From contig PXYT01000050.1 in the NCBI GenBank assembly GCA_003023725.1, positions 1-34,874 of the forward strand: a stretch of 34,874 bases of DNA, read 5' to 3'. The notes below the pieces were generated by a model. The model worked only from the letters and a program-made list of their open reading frames with translations, had not been told where the DNA came from and searched no databases. Below are positions 7,961 through 17,987 of this stretch, piece after piece; the first letter of the stretch is position 1, and every line of letters starts with the position of its first letter. The stretch comes from Sulfobacillus benefaciens. GTDB lineage: Bacteria; Bacillota; Sulfobacillia; Sulfobacillales; Sulfobacillaceae. A program made the position numbers and the translations under genes.

Positions 7961-8714
7961 TCGCCATTACCTCCTCTGCGAGTGCACGGTATCCTTCCGC
8001 CCCCCGTGATTTCGGATCATAACGCAATATCGGCAGTCCGTAGCTTGGGGCCTCACTAAGCCGAACAGTCCGCGGGATCACGGCCTGATAGACCTTCGAC
8101 GCGAAATGTTGCCGAACTTCCTGGGCTACCTGAGTCGACAAATTAGTTCGGCCGTCATACATGGTCAGCAAGATGCCTTCCAGTTGCAATTCAGGATTCA
8201 ACCTGGCCGTGACGAGGTCAATAGTCGACAGAAGCTGAGATAAACCCTCTAAAGCAAAAAACTCGCACTGCATAGGAATCATAACACGATCAGCAGCACA
8301 TAACGCGTTGATTGTCAACAAGCCCAGGGAGGGCGGGCAATCAATAAATACATAATCGTAACGGTCTCTTACGGGTCGCAGGGCATTTTGCAACCGAGTT
8401 TCCCGCTCCGGAACCTGTGACAATTCCACCTCCGCACCAGCCAGGTCCAGCGTCGCCGGTAAAAGATGAAGACCCACAACCGAAGTCGGCACGAGAGCCT
8501 CCATAACCGGCTCCGACTCCAACAGCACTTCATAGATCGACACATCCATGCCTTGCTTATCGACGCCGAGTCCTGTAGTGGTATTCCCTTGGGGATCAAT
8601 GTCGACAGCGAGAACGCGTTTTCCCGAATCGGCGAGATAAGAAGCCAAGTTGATCACGGTGGTTGTTTTACCAACCCCACCCTTTTGGTTGGCCACAGCG
8701 ATAATTCGGCCCAT
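7953..8714 (-). CDS. parA: Chromosome partitioning ATPase ParA (Soj type)
   Basis: A 253-residue deviant Walker ATPase that binds DNA nonspecifically as an ATP dimer and drives origin segregation. It may also modulate DnaA as Soj does. The deviant Walker A KGGVGKTT is at 11-18, VDIDPQGN follows near 38-45, and Walker B is DYVFIDCPPSLGLLT. Like chromosomal Soj it lacks an N-terminal HTH. AGGAGG lies 9 bases before the ATG. The 136 bases between it and rsmG have no strong promoter by eye. Confidence 0.96.
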   Translation of the reverse strand: MGRIIAVANQKGGVGKTTTVINLASYLADSGKRVLAVDIDPQGNTTTGLGVDKQGMDVSIYEVLLESEPVMEALVPTSVVGLHLLPATLDLAGAEVELSQVPERETRLQNALRPVRDRYDYVFIDCPPSLGLLTINALCAADRVMIPMQCEFFALEGLSQLLSTIDLVTARLNPELQLEGILLTMYDGRTNLSTQVAQEVRQHFASKVYQAVIPRTVRLSEAPSYGLPILRYDPKSRGAEGYRALAEEVMANE

Positions 8715-8850
8715 TCGCCCGTGCCTCCTATTGATTAATCGCCGAAAATCCTCACAAACAGGTCGGTAATGACAGCCCTTTTCAAATCACGTACCTGCGG
8801 CGACTTATAGCCGGAATGATAAAGATCCACTCACATTTCCGTCTGCTCAT

Positions 8851-9561
8851 CTATCCCGGCAAGCGCGTCCCTAAAAGCTTAGCCCGTCGAGGAAATTCTA
8901 ACGAAGTAGATTGCATTTTGGTTACCCGAATGATTTGCGACTCCCCGTTATCCCCATAAGGCGGCGACACCGACCCAACCTCGGCACCCAATTCTCGACA
9001 TAGATCCTGTGCTTCTTCAATTTCTGACATCACGTGAACACGCCCTCTGGGAAAAAACCCGCTCCCCCCCACCTTCATATAGGGAACCGCCAATTCCAGC
9101 GTCACTCTAAAAGATCCGACTGCACGTGCCGTCACAAGATCGGCACACTCCCGTATACCAGTCTCATTGCGGACAATTTCCTCCGCACGCCCATGAAGTA
9201 CAGAAACATTCCCCAAGTCGAGATCCTCTACCATATACTTAAGATATTCTGCCCGCTTCTCCCGGGATTCGATTAGAGTCCAGCTCGTCTCAGCTGTCAA
9301 AATCGCCAGCACCAAACCCGGAAATCCGGCACCGCTACCAATGTCAACGGCAATTTTCATTCCAGTCAGATTTACTCCCTGCAACGTTTCTATGGCATCA
9401 TACACGCCATGTATCCATAACGCCTCCCCTGTCCGAAATCCGGTAATGTTGAAGGGCGCCTTCAACACTAATTCCACCAGTTTCTCGAGTCGGGTTTCCA
9501 CTAGCCTGTCTTCTAACAACCCAACCAAGGGCCCCTTGAGCCACTGCGGTTTTTCGACCAT
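8851..9561 (-). CDS. rsmG: 16S rRNA (guanine527-N7)-methyltransferase
   Basis: A 236-residue SAM-dependent methyltransferase that modifies G527 of 16S rRNA. The SAM loop VDIGSGAGFPGLVLAI is at about 72-87, followed by LIESREKRAEYL and ARAVGSFRVTLELAVPYMK. The ATG at 9561 with GTAGGAGG upstream is the start. The frame stays open to 9804, but that part runs through the yidC terminator and is not conserved. Between yidC and rsmG many Firmicutes carry jag, mnmE and mnmG, which are absent here. Confidence 0.93.
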   Translation of the reverse strand: MVEKPQWLKGPLVGLLEDRLVETRLEKLVELVLKAPFNITGFRTGEALWIHGVYDAIETLQGVNLTGMKIAVDIGSGAGFPGLVLAILTAETSWTLIESREKRAEYLKYMVEDLDLGNVSVLHGRAEEIVRNETGIRECADLVTARAVGSFRVTLELAVPYMKVGGSGFFPRGRVHVMSEIEEAQDLCRELGAEVGSVSPPYGDNGESQIIRVTKMQSTSLEFPRRAKLLGTRLPG

Positions 9562-9593
9562 AGCTCCTCCTACCGATACTAGAATAAACCATA

Positions 9594-9629
9594 TTGCAAA
9601 GAAAATGACCGCGCCCCGCAGCGCGGTCA
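9594..9629 (-). terminator. Rho-independent terminator after yidC
   Basis: TGACCGCGC (9606-9614) and GCGCGGTCA (9621-9629) form a perfect 9-bp GC-rich stem with a six-base loop. On the minus strand it is followed by TTTTCTTT. It ends the rpmH-rnpA-yidD-yidC transcript and leaves rsmG to another promoter. Confidence 0.85.
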
Positions 9630-9641
9630 CCACATTTTTCC

Positions 9642-10319
9642 TCAGCGCGTTGCCTGTGCTCCTCCACCCTTGGCACCGTCCACGGGTTTTCGCAACAGCC
9701 ACGTCGTCTGGCCTAATTGAAATAGGTTCGACACGACATAGTACACCGACAGACCCGCGGGAAACCGGGATGCCACATAACCAAACACGATAGGCATCAT
9801 CCATAACATTAACTTCTGGCTTTGCTGCATTTCCGGTTGCTGAGGGGTCATCATCATTGTCTGCTTCTGCATGAAAAATGTGCTGACCGCGACGAGAATC
9901 GGAAGAATGTAGGTCGGATCAGGATGAGCTAAGTTTTGCCAAACCCAAAACCCATAATTATGATGGATATATTTAAACCGCTCCAACACATCAAATAATC
10001 CATACATCACTGGAATTTGAAGCAGCAAAGGCAGACATCCCGAAGCAGGATTGACCCCTTCTTCTTTGTACAGTTTGGCCAACTCGGCTTGCATAGCCTG
10101 GGGATTACCTTTATGACGCGTTTGAATTTCACGTTGCTTTGGGCCCACCTTAGCCATCTTTTGCATTGAACGCGCCTGATAAATCCCCAAAGGTAAAAGG
10201 ATCAACCGTACCAGAAGCGTTAATAGGATTATCCCCAACACATAATTATGGGTCCATCCCGTGAATACCACAAAGGTGTCACGGATTAGGCTCAAAAACC
10301 CGCCCCAAATTCCTCCCAA
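9642..10319 (-). CDS. yidC: Membrane protein insertase YidC (SpoIIIJ/OxaA type)
   Basis: A 225-residue insertase that places proteins in the membrane alone or with Sec. It contains the conserved groove arginine in TLLVRLILLP (Arg38), the coiled-coil hairpin QARSMQKMAKVGPKQREIQTRHK, and NPASGCLPLLLQIPVMYGLFDVL. C-terminal helices include FPAGLSVYYVVSNLFQLGQ. It is short and lacks a clear lipoprotein signal. The TTG start at 10319 is supported by AAGGAGG 7 bases upstream. It sits in the rpmH operon, 20 bases after yidD, and is followed by a terminator. Confidence 0.93.
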   Translation of the reverse strand: MGGIWGGFLSLIRDTFVVFTGWTHNYVLGIILLTLLVRLILLPLGIYQARSMQKMAKVGPKQREIQTRHKGNPQAMQAELAKLYKEEGVNPASGCLPLLLQIPVMYGLFDVLERFKYIHHNYGFWVWQNLAHPDPTYILPILVAVSTFFMQKQTMMMTPQQPEMQQSQKLMLWMMPIVFGYVASRFPAGLSVYYVVSNLFQLGQTTWLLRKPVDGAKGGGAQATR

Positions 10320-10339
10320 TTTATAGCCTCCTTAACAAT

Positions 10340-10549
10340 CTATGGAACCGGGTCATAGCCGCCCTCATGTAACGGGTGACAACGCAAAATTCGACGTACT
10401 GCTAAGTAGCCGCCTTTTGGAACCCCGTACTTCGCAACAGCTTCTACAGCATACTGCGAACAGGTTGGCAAATAACGACAACTTGGAGGGGTCATCGGGG
10501 AGATAAATTTCTGGTATAGGCGAATCAACCCGATCGTAAGCGTTCTCAT
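10340..10549 (-). CDS. yidD: Membrane protein insertion efficiency factor YidD
   Basis: A 69-residue protein of the YidD family, thought to aid YidC-dependent membrane insertion. The family pattern is clear: [30 protein letters not shown], then [24 protein letters not shown] at the C-terminus. Three conserved cysteines are present. An amphipathic N-terminal helix would bind the inner face of the membrane. It lies in the usual place between rnpA and yidC, with AGGAG before the ATG. Confidence 0.93.
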   Translation of the reverse strand: MRTLTIGLIRLYQKFISPMTPPSCRYLPTCSQYAVEAVAKYGVPKGGYLAVRRILRCHPLHEGGYDPVP

Positions 10550-10577
10550 CCGTTTCTCCTGCCTTTTTGTCCCAACC

Positions 10578-10931
10578 TCAAAGGCTCTGCCGCTCCTTTT
10601 TGAGACATCCCGCCCTTAACAATAGCTTCCGCATCGACCGCACCAGAACATCCCAGTCCTCCGTTAAGACAGGTTTTTTACCCAACAGAATTAGATCACC
10701 ACAGGGAGAAATCTCCTCCGCAAAAATAGAAAACAGTGCGCGAAGTCGCCGACGAATGCGATTCCGTTTCACCGCCGAACCCGCAGACCGTTGCGTCGTG
10801 AATCCCACTCTAGGCATCACAGTCTCACAAGACAAGACGAAAAGGACCATGTTACGGTCCCCTACGGTGCGTCCCAATCGGAAAACCCGACCAAAGTCCG
10901 AACGCTTTTTAAGCCGATGAAATTGAGCCAT
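10578..10931 (-). CDS. rnpA: Ribonuclease P protein component
   Basis: A 117-residue basic protein that binds RNase P RNA and helps process tRNA 5' ends. The start [15 protein letters not shown] and the RNR motif region [15 protein letters not shown] are typical. The ATG overlaps the rpmH stop by one base (TAATG), indicating coupled translation. Length and motif order are normal for the family. Confidence 0.95.
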   Translation of the reverse strand: MAQFHRLKKRSDFGRVFRLGRTVGDRNMVLFVLSCETVMPRVGFTTQRSAGSAVKRNRIRRRLRALFSIFAEEISPCGDLILLGKKPVLTEDWDVLVRSMRKLLLRAGCLKKERQSL

Positions 10932-11065
10932 TATACCGCCAGACGCTTACGACCCTTAATTCGCCTTCTCTTAAGCACCATGCGGCCAGCCTTTGTTGAC
11001 ATGCGTTTTCTGAAACCGTGAACTTTTGCCCGGTGGCGACGATTAGGTTGATACGTGCGCTTCAC
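10931..11065 (-). CDS. rpmH: 50S ribosomal protein L34
   Basis: A 44-residue, very basic ribosomal protein. The translation opens [18 protein letters not shown] and ends GRKRLAV, the standard L34 sequence. The start is GTG at 11065, not ATG, with GGAGGTGA 6-7 bases upstream. The stop TAA overlaps the rnpA ATG. It is the first gene of the leftward operon, with a strong promoter 38 bases upstream. Confidence 0.96.
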   Translation of the reverse strand: MKRTYQPNRRHRAKVHGFRKRMSTKAGRMVLKRRRIKGRKRLAV

Positions 11066-11102
11066 AATTGTCACCTCCAGACTTTAGCGCAAATGTACTT
11101 TT

Positions 11103-11131
11103 ATTATATCGACCTCATATAGGTTGGTCAA
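11103..11131 (-). promoter_or_regulatory. Strong promoter for the rpmH operon
   Basis: On the minus strand TTGACC (11131-11126), a 17-base spacer and a perfect TATAAT (11108-11103). It is the best sigma-A type promoter by eye in the window and lies just upstream of the rpmH ribosome binding site. Confidence 0.85.
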
Positions 11132-11176
11132 CAAAGAGCCGATTAATTTAATGTACCCATTTTCTTCGTCAGTTCA

Positions 11177-11205
11177 TTGAGAGCCTTGTCCGAATTTGTT
11201 ATCAT
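11177..11205 (+). promoter_or_regulatory. Promoter for dnaA
   Basis: TTGAGA (11177-11182), a 17-base spacer, TATCAT (11200-11205). Each hexamer is 5/6 to consensus. Transcription would start near 11212, giving a leader of about 100 bases. That leader holds a CTCCGC/GCGGAG hairpin (11216-11230) and the DnaA-box palindrome. Confidence 0.65.
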
Positions 11206-11249
11206 AAACCCACTTCTCCGCGGGGCGGAGACGTTCATTATTTATAGGA

Positions 11250-11276
11250 CAGTTATCCACAAATTGTGGATAACTG
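11250..11276. promoter_or_regulatory. Inverted pair of perfect DnaA boxes upstream of dnaA
   Basis: Two 13-base arms around one central base (11263) make a perfect palindrome. It contains TTATCCACA (11253-11261) and its inverse TGTGGATAA (11265-11273). This lies in the dnaA leader, where DnaA binding could repress dnaA and could form the upstream half of a bipartite origin. Confidence 0.8.
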
Positions 11277-11314
11277 TGTGGATTTTTTGTGTACATTATA
11301 GGGGGAGTTGTTTA

Positions 11315-12706
11315 ATGCTTGAGGTCGGCTTGGAAAGCCTGTGGGCAGACACGGTTGCGCGACTCGAAAGCGAATTATCCACACCCAGCATCGAGACATG
11401 GGTGCGGCAAGTATTCCCGCTGTCTCTTGATGACGGCGTGCTGGAGCTGGCCGTCCCCAGCGACTTCGTACGCCAAATTATAGCAAGCCGTTACACTGGT
11501 TTGCTCAAGGACGTGCTAGCTAAGTCCGCCGGTCGCCCGATAGATGTCCATTTAATCCTAACACCCAAATCACCGGATGCCGTATACAATGAAAAACCGT
11601 TACCGTTACCCGTTACTGCATCTCAGAACTCCCTGCCGTCCGCAAACAGGGATCCCTCTGATGCGCCAGAATCGGAATTCCATACCCGGCTTAACCCGAA
11701 GTATATCTTCGAAGCCTTTGTCGTCGGTGTGTCCAACCGCTTCGCCCATGCCGCCTGCCAAGCCGTAGCAGAAATGCCGGCTCGCGCTTACAATCCCCTT
11801 TTTCTTTACGGGGGTGTGGGATTAGGCAAGACTCATTTGATGCACGCTATTGGGCACCATGTTCTAAGTGGTTCCCCAAAAGCCCGAGTGTTATACGTTT
11901 CATCCGAGAATTTTACCAATGAGATGATTAACGCGATTCGGGACGACAAAATGGTCCGTTTCCGTCAGCGATACCGCAACATCGACGTTCTTCTGATTGA
12001 TGATATTCAGTTTGTTGCCGGTAAAGAACGAACCCAAGAAGAGTTTTTTCATACTTTCGAGGCTCTTCATGGTGCACATAAACAAATTGTCATTTCTAGC
12101 GACCGCCCCCCCAAAGACATCCCCACCCTTGAGGAACGTCTGCGATCACGCTTTGAGTGGGGTTTGATTACTGACATTCAGCCCCCGGACTTGGAAACCC
12201 GTATTGCCATTCTGGCTAAAAAAGCCCAGTTGGAGAGCCTATATGTTCCCGACAACGTACTCCAGCTTATCGCTACACGCATCGACACAAACATCCGTGA
12301 ACTGGAAGGGGCCCTCATTCGAGTTATGGCATATGGTTCCATAACCCGCCAGCCATTAACGGCGGATTTGGCGATGGAAGCATTGAAGGACGTGATTCCC
12401 CATACCCATCCCAAACCCATAACCATCCGTCTCATTCAGCAAGAAGTAGCCAAACACTTCGAACTCCGGGTTGAGGACCTCAAAGCCAAAACTCGGACCA
12501 GAACGGTAGCCTTTCCCAGACAAGTAGCCATGTATATGGCACGGCACTTAACCGACTCCAGCCTTCCCCGCATCGGAGAGGAATTCGGCGGGCGCGACCA
12601 TACTACCGTCATACATGCCTGCGACAAGATCGAGCAAGAAATCCAAGATGATTCCCAGCTTGCACAACTAATCGACGCTTTGACAAAACGTATCAGATCT
12701 CGCTAA
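11315..12706 (+). CDS. dnaA: Chromosomal replication initiator DnaA
   Basis: A 463-residue AAA+ initiator that binds DnaA boxes and melts the origin. Domain I is at about 1-80 (TWVRQVFPLSL), followed by a variable Pro-rich linker. The AAA+ core has Walker A GGVGLGKTHL (about 164-173) and Walker B VLLIDDIQF (near 225). Domain IV carries the DNA-binding signature FGGRDHTTVIHACDKI near 422-437. The ATG at 11315 has GGGGGAG 8-9 bases upstream and starts the normal DnaA N-terminus. The open frame back to 11177 runs through promoter and DnaA boxes and is rejected. Confidence 0.97.
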   Translation: MLEVGLESLWADTVARLESELSTPSIETWVRQVFPLSLDDGVLELAVPSDFVRQIIASRYTGLLKDVLAKSAGRPIDVHLILTPKSPDAVYNEKPLPLPVTASQNSLPSANRDPSDAPESEFHTRLNPKYIFEAFVVGVSNRFAHAACQAVAEMPARAYNPLFLYGGVGLGKTHLMHAIGHHVLSGSPKARVLYVSSENFTNEMINAIRDDKMVRFRQRYRNIDVLLIDDIQFVAGKERTQEEFFHTFEALHGAHKQIVISSDRPPKDIPTLEERLRSRFEWGLITDIQPPDLETRIAILAKKAQLESLYVPDNVLQLIATRIDTNIRELEGALIRVMAYGSITRQPLTADLAMEALKDVIPHTHPKPITIRLIQQEVAKHFELRVEDLKAKTRTRTVAFPRQVAMYMARHLTDSSLPRIGEEFGGRDHTTVIHACDKIEQEIQDDSQLAQLIDALTKRIRSR

Positions 12707-12960
12707 TAAGCTGTGCATAACGTTGGGAGAAACGGGGGACTTTTTGTGGAACAATGTCAACTTATGCACAGCCTATCAATTTTTTCAGACCTTGTCCCCA
12801 CTTGTCCCCTTTTTCGTGCACGACTTATGCACCGGGACAGAAAGACGCAAAACAAATGGGCATAAGGGCCTGGAGATTTATCCACATTATCCCCAGCCCT
12901 TATTACGACTACGGATTTGATCAATAATAAAATAATAATGATCATAACTGTGGGGAAATT
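12707..12960. other. oriC: oriC: DnaA-box cluster and AT-rich unwinding region
   Basis: Between dnaA and dnaN lie 9-mers matching or near TTATNCACA: TGTGCATAA (12712-12720), TTATGCACA (12762-12770), TTATGCACC (12825-12833), TGGGCATAA (12857-12865), TTATCCACA (12878-12886) abutting TTATCCCCA (12887-12895), and TGTGGGGAA (12949-12957). About 12911-12947 is almost pure A/T and is the likely unwinding element. CTTGTCCCCA and CTTGTCCCCT form a tandem 10-bp repeat at 12791-12810. Gene polarity diverges around this block, as expected of oriC. Confidence 0.85.
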
Positions 12961-12989
12961 TCGCCACATACGAGGAGGATTAGCAGCCC

Positions 12990-14102
12990 ATGAAGTTCAG
13001 CGCTGCACAGGACCAAACAGCTACAGCCTTACAACAAGTGATTCGCGTAATTCAGCCTCAAAACACCATGGCCATTGCTACTGGAGTTCAGTTACAGGCA
13101 CAAGCAGGACGGCTCCAGCTCTCCGCAACAGACTTGTCCAACCACATGCTTGCGGAGATTCCCTGCGATGTTTCGGAGCCTGGATATGTGGTGCTACCGG
13201 CGTCAATCTTTAACGACTTTATTCACCGCCTTCCGACTGCCACCTTCGAATTGTCGACGCATTCGGAAAGTGGCCGTGTAACCATCCGCTATGGACGGAA
13301 TTCGGCCATCATAAACGGTTTTGGGCGCGAAATGCTTCCGGAGTTCCCACGCATTAGGTCAAACCCAAACCAAACTATAGAATTGCCCGCGGGAACGCTC
13401 GTGTCCTTGAGCCGCGAGCTGCTTTTCGCTTGTTCAAAAGACGATACGCGGCCGATTCTTAAGGGCATCTATGTCACCGTGGGAAACGGCAAGCTGGTGT
13501 CGGTTTCCACGGACGGCAGTCGGCTTTCCCATGCTTGGTTTCCGGTTCCGGCTTACCGTGATAGCGAGCAATCGGTTGTGATGTCGCCGAAAGTACTGTC
13601 GGAAGGTGCCCGTATTAATGGCAGTGACCCTACCACTATAAAATTCGGTTCCGGATTGATTGAATTATCTGTGCCGGGTCTGACCTTTACTGGCAGGCTT
13701 TTGGATGGGCAATACCCGGACTATGCCCGGGTTATTCCCGACGCCTACGTCACTCAGTGCCGTATGTCTCTTACGGAACTTCGCGGAGCCGTTGAACGGG
13801 TTAGCCTGATTACTTCCAAAGACCGGTCCACACCATTGCGCATTCGCGTGGAATACGGCATTGTCGAATTGTCGGCGGAAGCGGCAGAGATTGGTCAGGC
13901 GAAGGAAGTCATCGAATGTTCTACGGAGGGACAGGACCTCGATATACTCTTCAATCCCGCTTATATTTTGGACGCCATTAAGTCCCTGGACAGTGAAGAG
14001 CTCATTTTTGAATTTTCGGGGGTACAGTCTCCCGCAAAGATCCGCGGAACGGACAACTCGTCGTATTTTCACATCTTGTTGCCCTTGCGCCAGTTAGTCT
14101 GA
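12990..14102 (+). CDS. dnaN: DNA polymerase III beta sliding clamp
   Basis: A 370-residue clamp that forms a dimeric ring round DNA and tethers the replicative polymerase and repair proteins. The three-domain beta-clamp fold is implied by length and by motifs such as DDTRPILKGIYV in the second domain and the C-terminal ending SYFHILLPLRQLV, where the partner-binding pocket residues lie. CGAGGAGG precedes the ATG. The stop overlaps the recF start by one base (TGATG). Confidence 0.96.
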   Translation: MKFSAAQDQTATALQQVIRVIQPQNTMAIATGVQLQAQAGRLQLSATDLSNHMLAEIPCDVSEPGYVVLPASIFNDFIHRLPTATFELSTHSESGRVTIRYGRNSAIINGFGREMLPEFPRIRSNPNQTIELPAGTLVSLSRELLFACSKDDTRPILKGIYVTVGNGKLVSVSTDGSRLSHAWFPVPAYRDSEQSVVMSPKVLSEGARINGSDPTTIKFGSGLIELSVPGLTFTGRLLDGQYPDYARVIPDAYVTQCRMSLTELRGAVERVSLITSKDRSTPLRIRVEYGIVELSAEAAEIGQAKEVIECSTEGQDLDILFNPAYILDAIKSLDSEELIFEFSGVQSPAKIRGTDNSSYFHILLPLRQLV

Positions 14103-15178
14103 TGAAAATCGACCATCTTACGATGACATTGTTCCGCAACATCATGCACGCTCGAGTAAACTTTTCCCCGCACCTTACTCTTTTGGTTGGAGACAATGGA
14201 CAGGGAAAAACAAATACCCTAGAAGCTATCTATGTTCTTTTGACGGGAACTTCATTTCGCTCTCCTAAAGACCAGGAACAAATGATGACATTCCCGGCTG
14301 AAAATGCCGATGAATTCCCCGTCACAAGCCTGGAAGGCGTTGTGCACAGAAACGGGAACGGGATTCTAAAAATTAGTCACCGTATGAGCCGACATCCCGT
14401 AAAGAAACAGCACAACGGTCCGGTTTTACCGGTGGTTATCTTTTCCCCGGATGACGTTCAATTGTCCAAAGGGACGCCTCAGGGCCGCAGGAAATTTCTC
14501 GATTGGCTTCTCGCCCCCATGGACGTACGCTACTTACGGCTGTTTCGCCAATATCATAGGGCTTTGCTCCAACGGAACAAAGCCTTAAAGGACCCGCGTC
14601 TTCATCAAGTCGTTTCGACTTTTAATCCCCTGCTTGCTCAAGCCGGTAGTTATTTGTGGTCCAGCAGGATAAGAATCCTCGCTGAAGTGGTGCCCTTGGC
14701 TCAGAATATTTTTACCGAGCTGACCGGGCTTACACTGGATATTTCATTGGCTCCAGGAGGCACCCAAAATCCAGCCACGGATCCCGAGACGTACCAAAAA
14801 CTTTTGTCGGAGCGAGAACACGACGAGCAGTTAAGGGGGATGACGCTCATTGGACCACACCGCGATGAACTCGTTTTTTCCATCAATGGATTTTCGGCGT
14901 TAGCTTATGCTTCTCAAGGACAACACCGCAGCATCGCGTTAGCCATGAAACTTGCCAGTTTTGAAGTACTCGAACGCGAAACCGGGATGACTCCCGTAGT
15001 CTTGCTTGACGATGTCCTGTCAGAACTCGACCCGGATAAACGTTCAAAGCTTCTTCGTTTCATCGCCCAGAGCCGTCCTCAAACCATCATTACCGATACC
15101 GAGGCGCGAAACTATGAAAATCTCGACCCAATCATCTATGATATAAGTCAGGGATGCTTAACGAAACGAGAGATATGA
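14102..15178 (+). CDS. recF: DNA replication and repair protein RecF
   Basis: A 358-residue SMC-like ATPase that helps load RecA at gaps through RecOR. Walker A GDNGQGKTNTLEAIYVLLTG begins at about 30, the ABC signature is ASQGQHRSIALAMKL, and Walker B is VVLLDDVLSELD. It is coupled to dnaN at its 5' end and to the DUF721 gene at its 3' end (ATGA overlap). Length is standard. The small S4-domain gene often found between dnaN and recF in Bacillus is absent. Confidence 0.95.
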   Translation: MKIDHLTMTLFRNIMHARVNFSPHLTLLVGDNGQGKTNTLEAIYVLLTGTSFRSPKDQEQMMTFPAENADEFPVTSLEGVVHRNGNGILKISHRMSRHPVKKQHNGPVLPVVIFSPDDVQLSKGTPQGRRKFLDWLLAPMDVRYLRLFRQYHRALLQRNKALKDPRLHQVVSTFNPLLAQAGSYLWSSRIRILAEVVPLAQNIFTELTGLTLDISLAPGGTQNPATDPETYQKLLSEREHDEQLRGMTLIGPHRDELVFSINGFSALAYASQGQHRSIALAMKLASFEVLERETGMTPVVLLDDVLSELDPDKRSKLLRFIAQSRPQTIITDTEARNYENLDPIIYDISQGCLTKREI

Positions 15179-15699
15179 TGTTTAACAACGAAGACTTACA
15201 ACATATTCTTGACACACTCGTGGAAAAATATTCGTGGCAACCGGCAAAAGCCCTCTGGATTTTGGAAACAAGCTGGAAAGACATTGCCGGTGACTATGTC
15301 GCGAAAAATACGCGAGTTATCGGCTATAAACCGAAAACATTGACTTTGGCAGTGAAATCATCCTCATGGTCCCAAGATTTACAGTACTTCTTGCCACAGC
15401 TAAAAGATAACGTCAACAAATTTCTTGAAACGACATTTGTTGAACAAATTCAAACCCGAGTTCTTTGGACCGCCTTTCGTCCAGTAGCCTCCCGAGGGGG
15501 AACAGGGGAAGTTTCTGTCAGAGTAGGGCGCATCAAACCTAAAACCGACAACCTCAATATCCTTATCGACCGAGTCGAAGTTAATTACCATATAGCGGTG
15601 AAAAAATGGCTTAACGAAGGCTATCAACCTTGCAGGGCATGCGGCAGTCCAACCCTAAAGCCTTACCGTCTATGCAGTGTTTGCGAGAAAAATCGGTGA
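15175..15699 (+). CDS. DciA-like DUF721 protein with C-terminal zinc ribbon
   Basis: A 174-residue protein. The N-terminal half matches DUF721/DciA, the widespread helicase loader or partner of DnaB: residues WKDIAGDYVAKNTRVIGYKP and LTLAVKSSSWSQDLQYFLPQL are typical. The C-terminus carries CRACG and CSVC, a putative zinc ribbon not general in the family. The start ATG at 15175 overlaps the recF stop as ATGA; the next codon (15178) is also ATG. Position between recF and gyrB recalls actinobacteria. The helicase-loading role is inferred. Confidence 0.8.
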   Translation: MMFNNEDLQHILDTLVEKYSWQPAKALWILETSWKDIAGDYVAKNTRVIGYKPKTLTLAVKSSSWSQDLQYFLPQLKDNVNKFLETTFVEQIQTRVLWTAFRPVASRGGTGEVSVRVGRIKPKTDNLNILIDRVEVNYHIAVKKWLNEGYQPCRACGSPTLKPYRLCSVCEKNR

Positions 15700-15731
15700 C
15701 ACATTGTGCGAACTGAAGAGAGGAGAATCCG

Positions 15732-17971
<2,240 letters not shown>

Positions 17972-17987
17972 AGCGAGGATACGATAA

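Noticed and set aside
11177-11314. Upstream extension of the dnaA frame
   Set aside because: It translates promoter and DnaA boxes; the ATG at 11315 has the ribosome site and begins the conserved domain.
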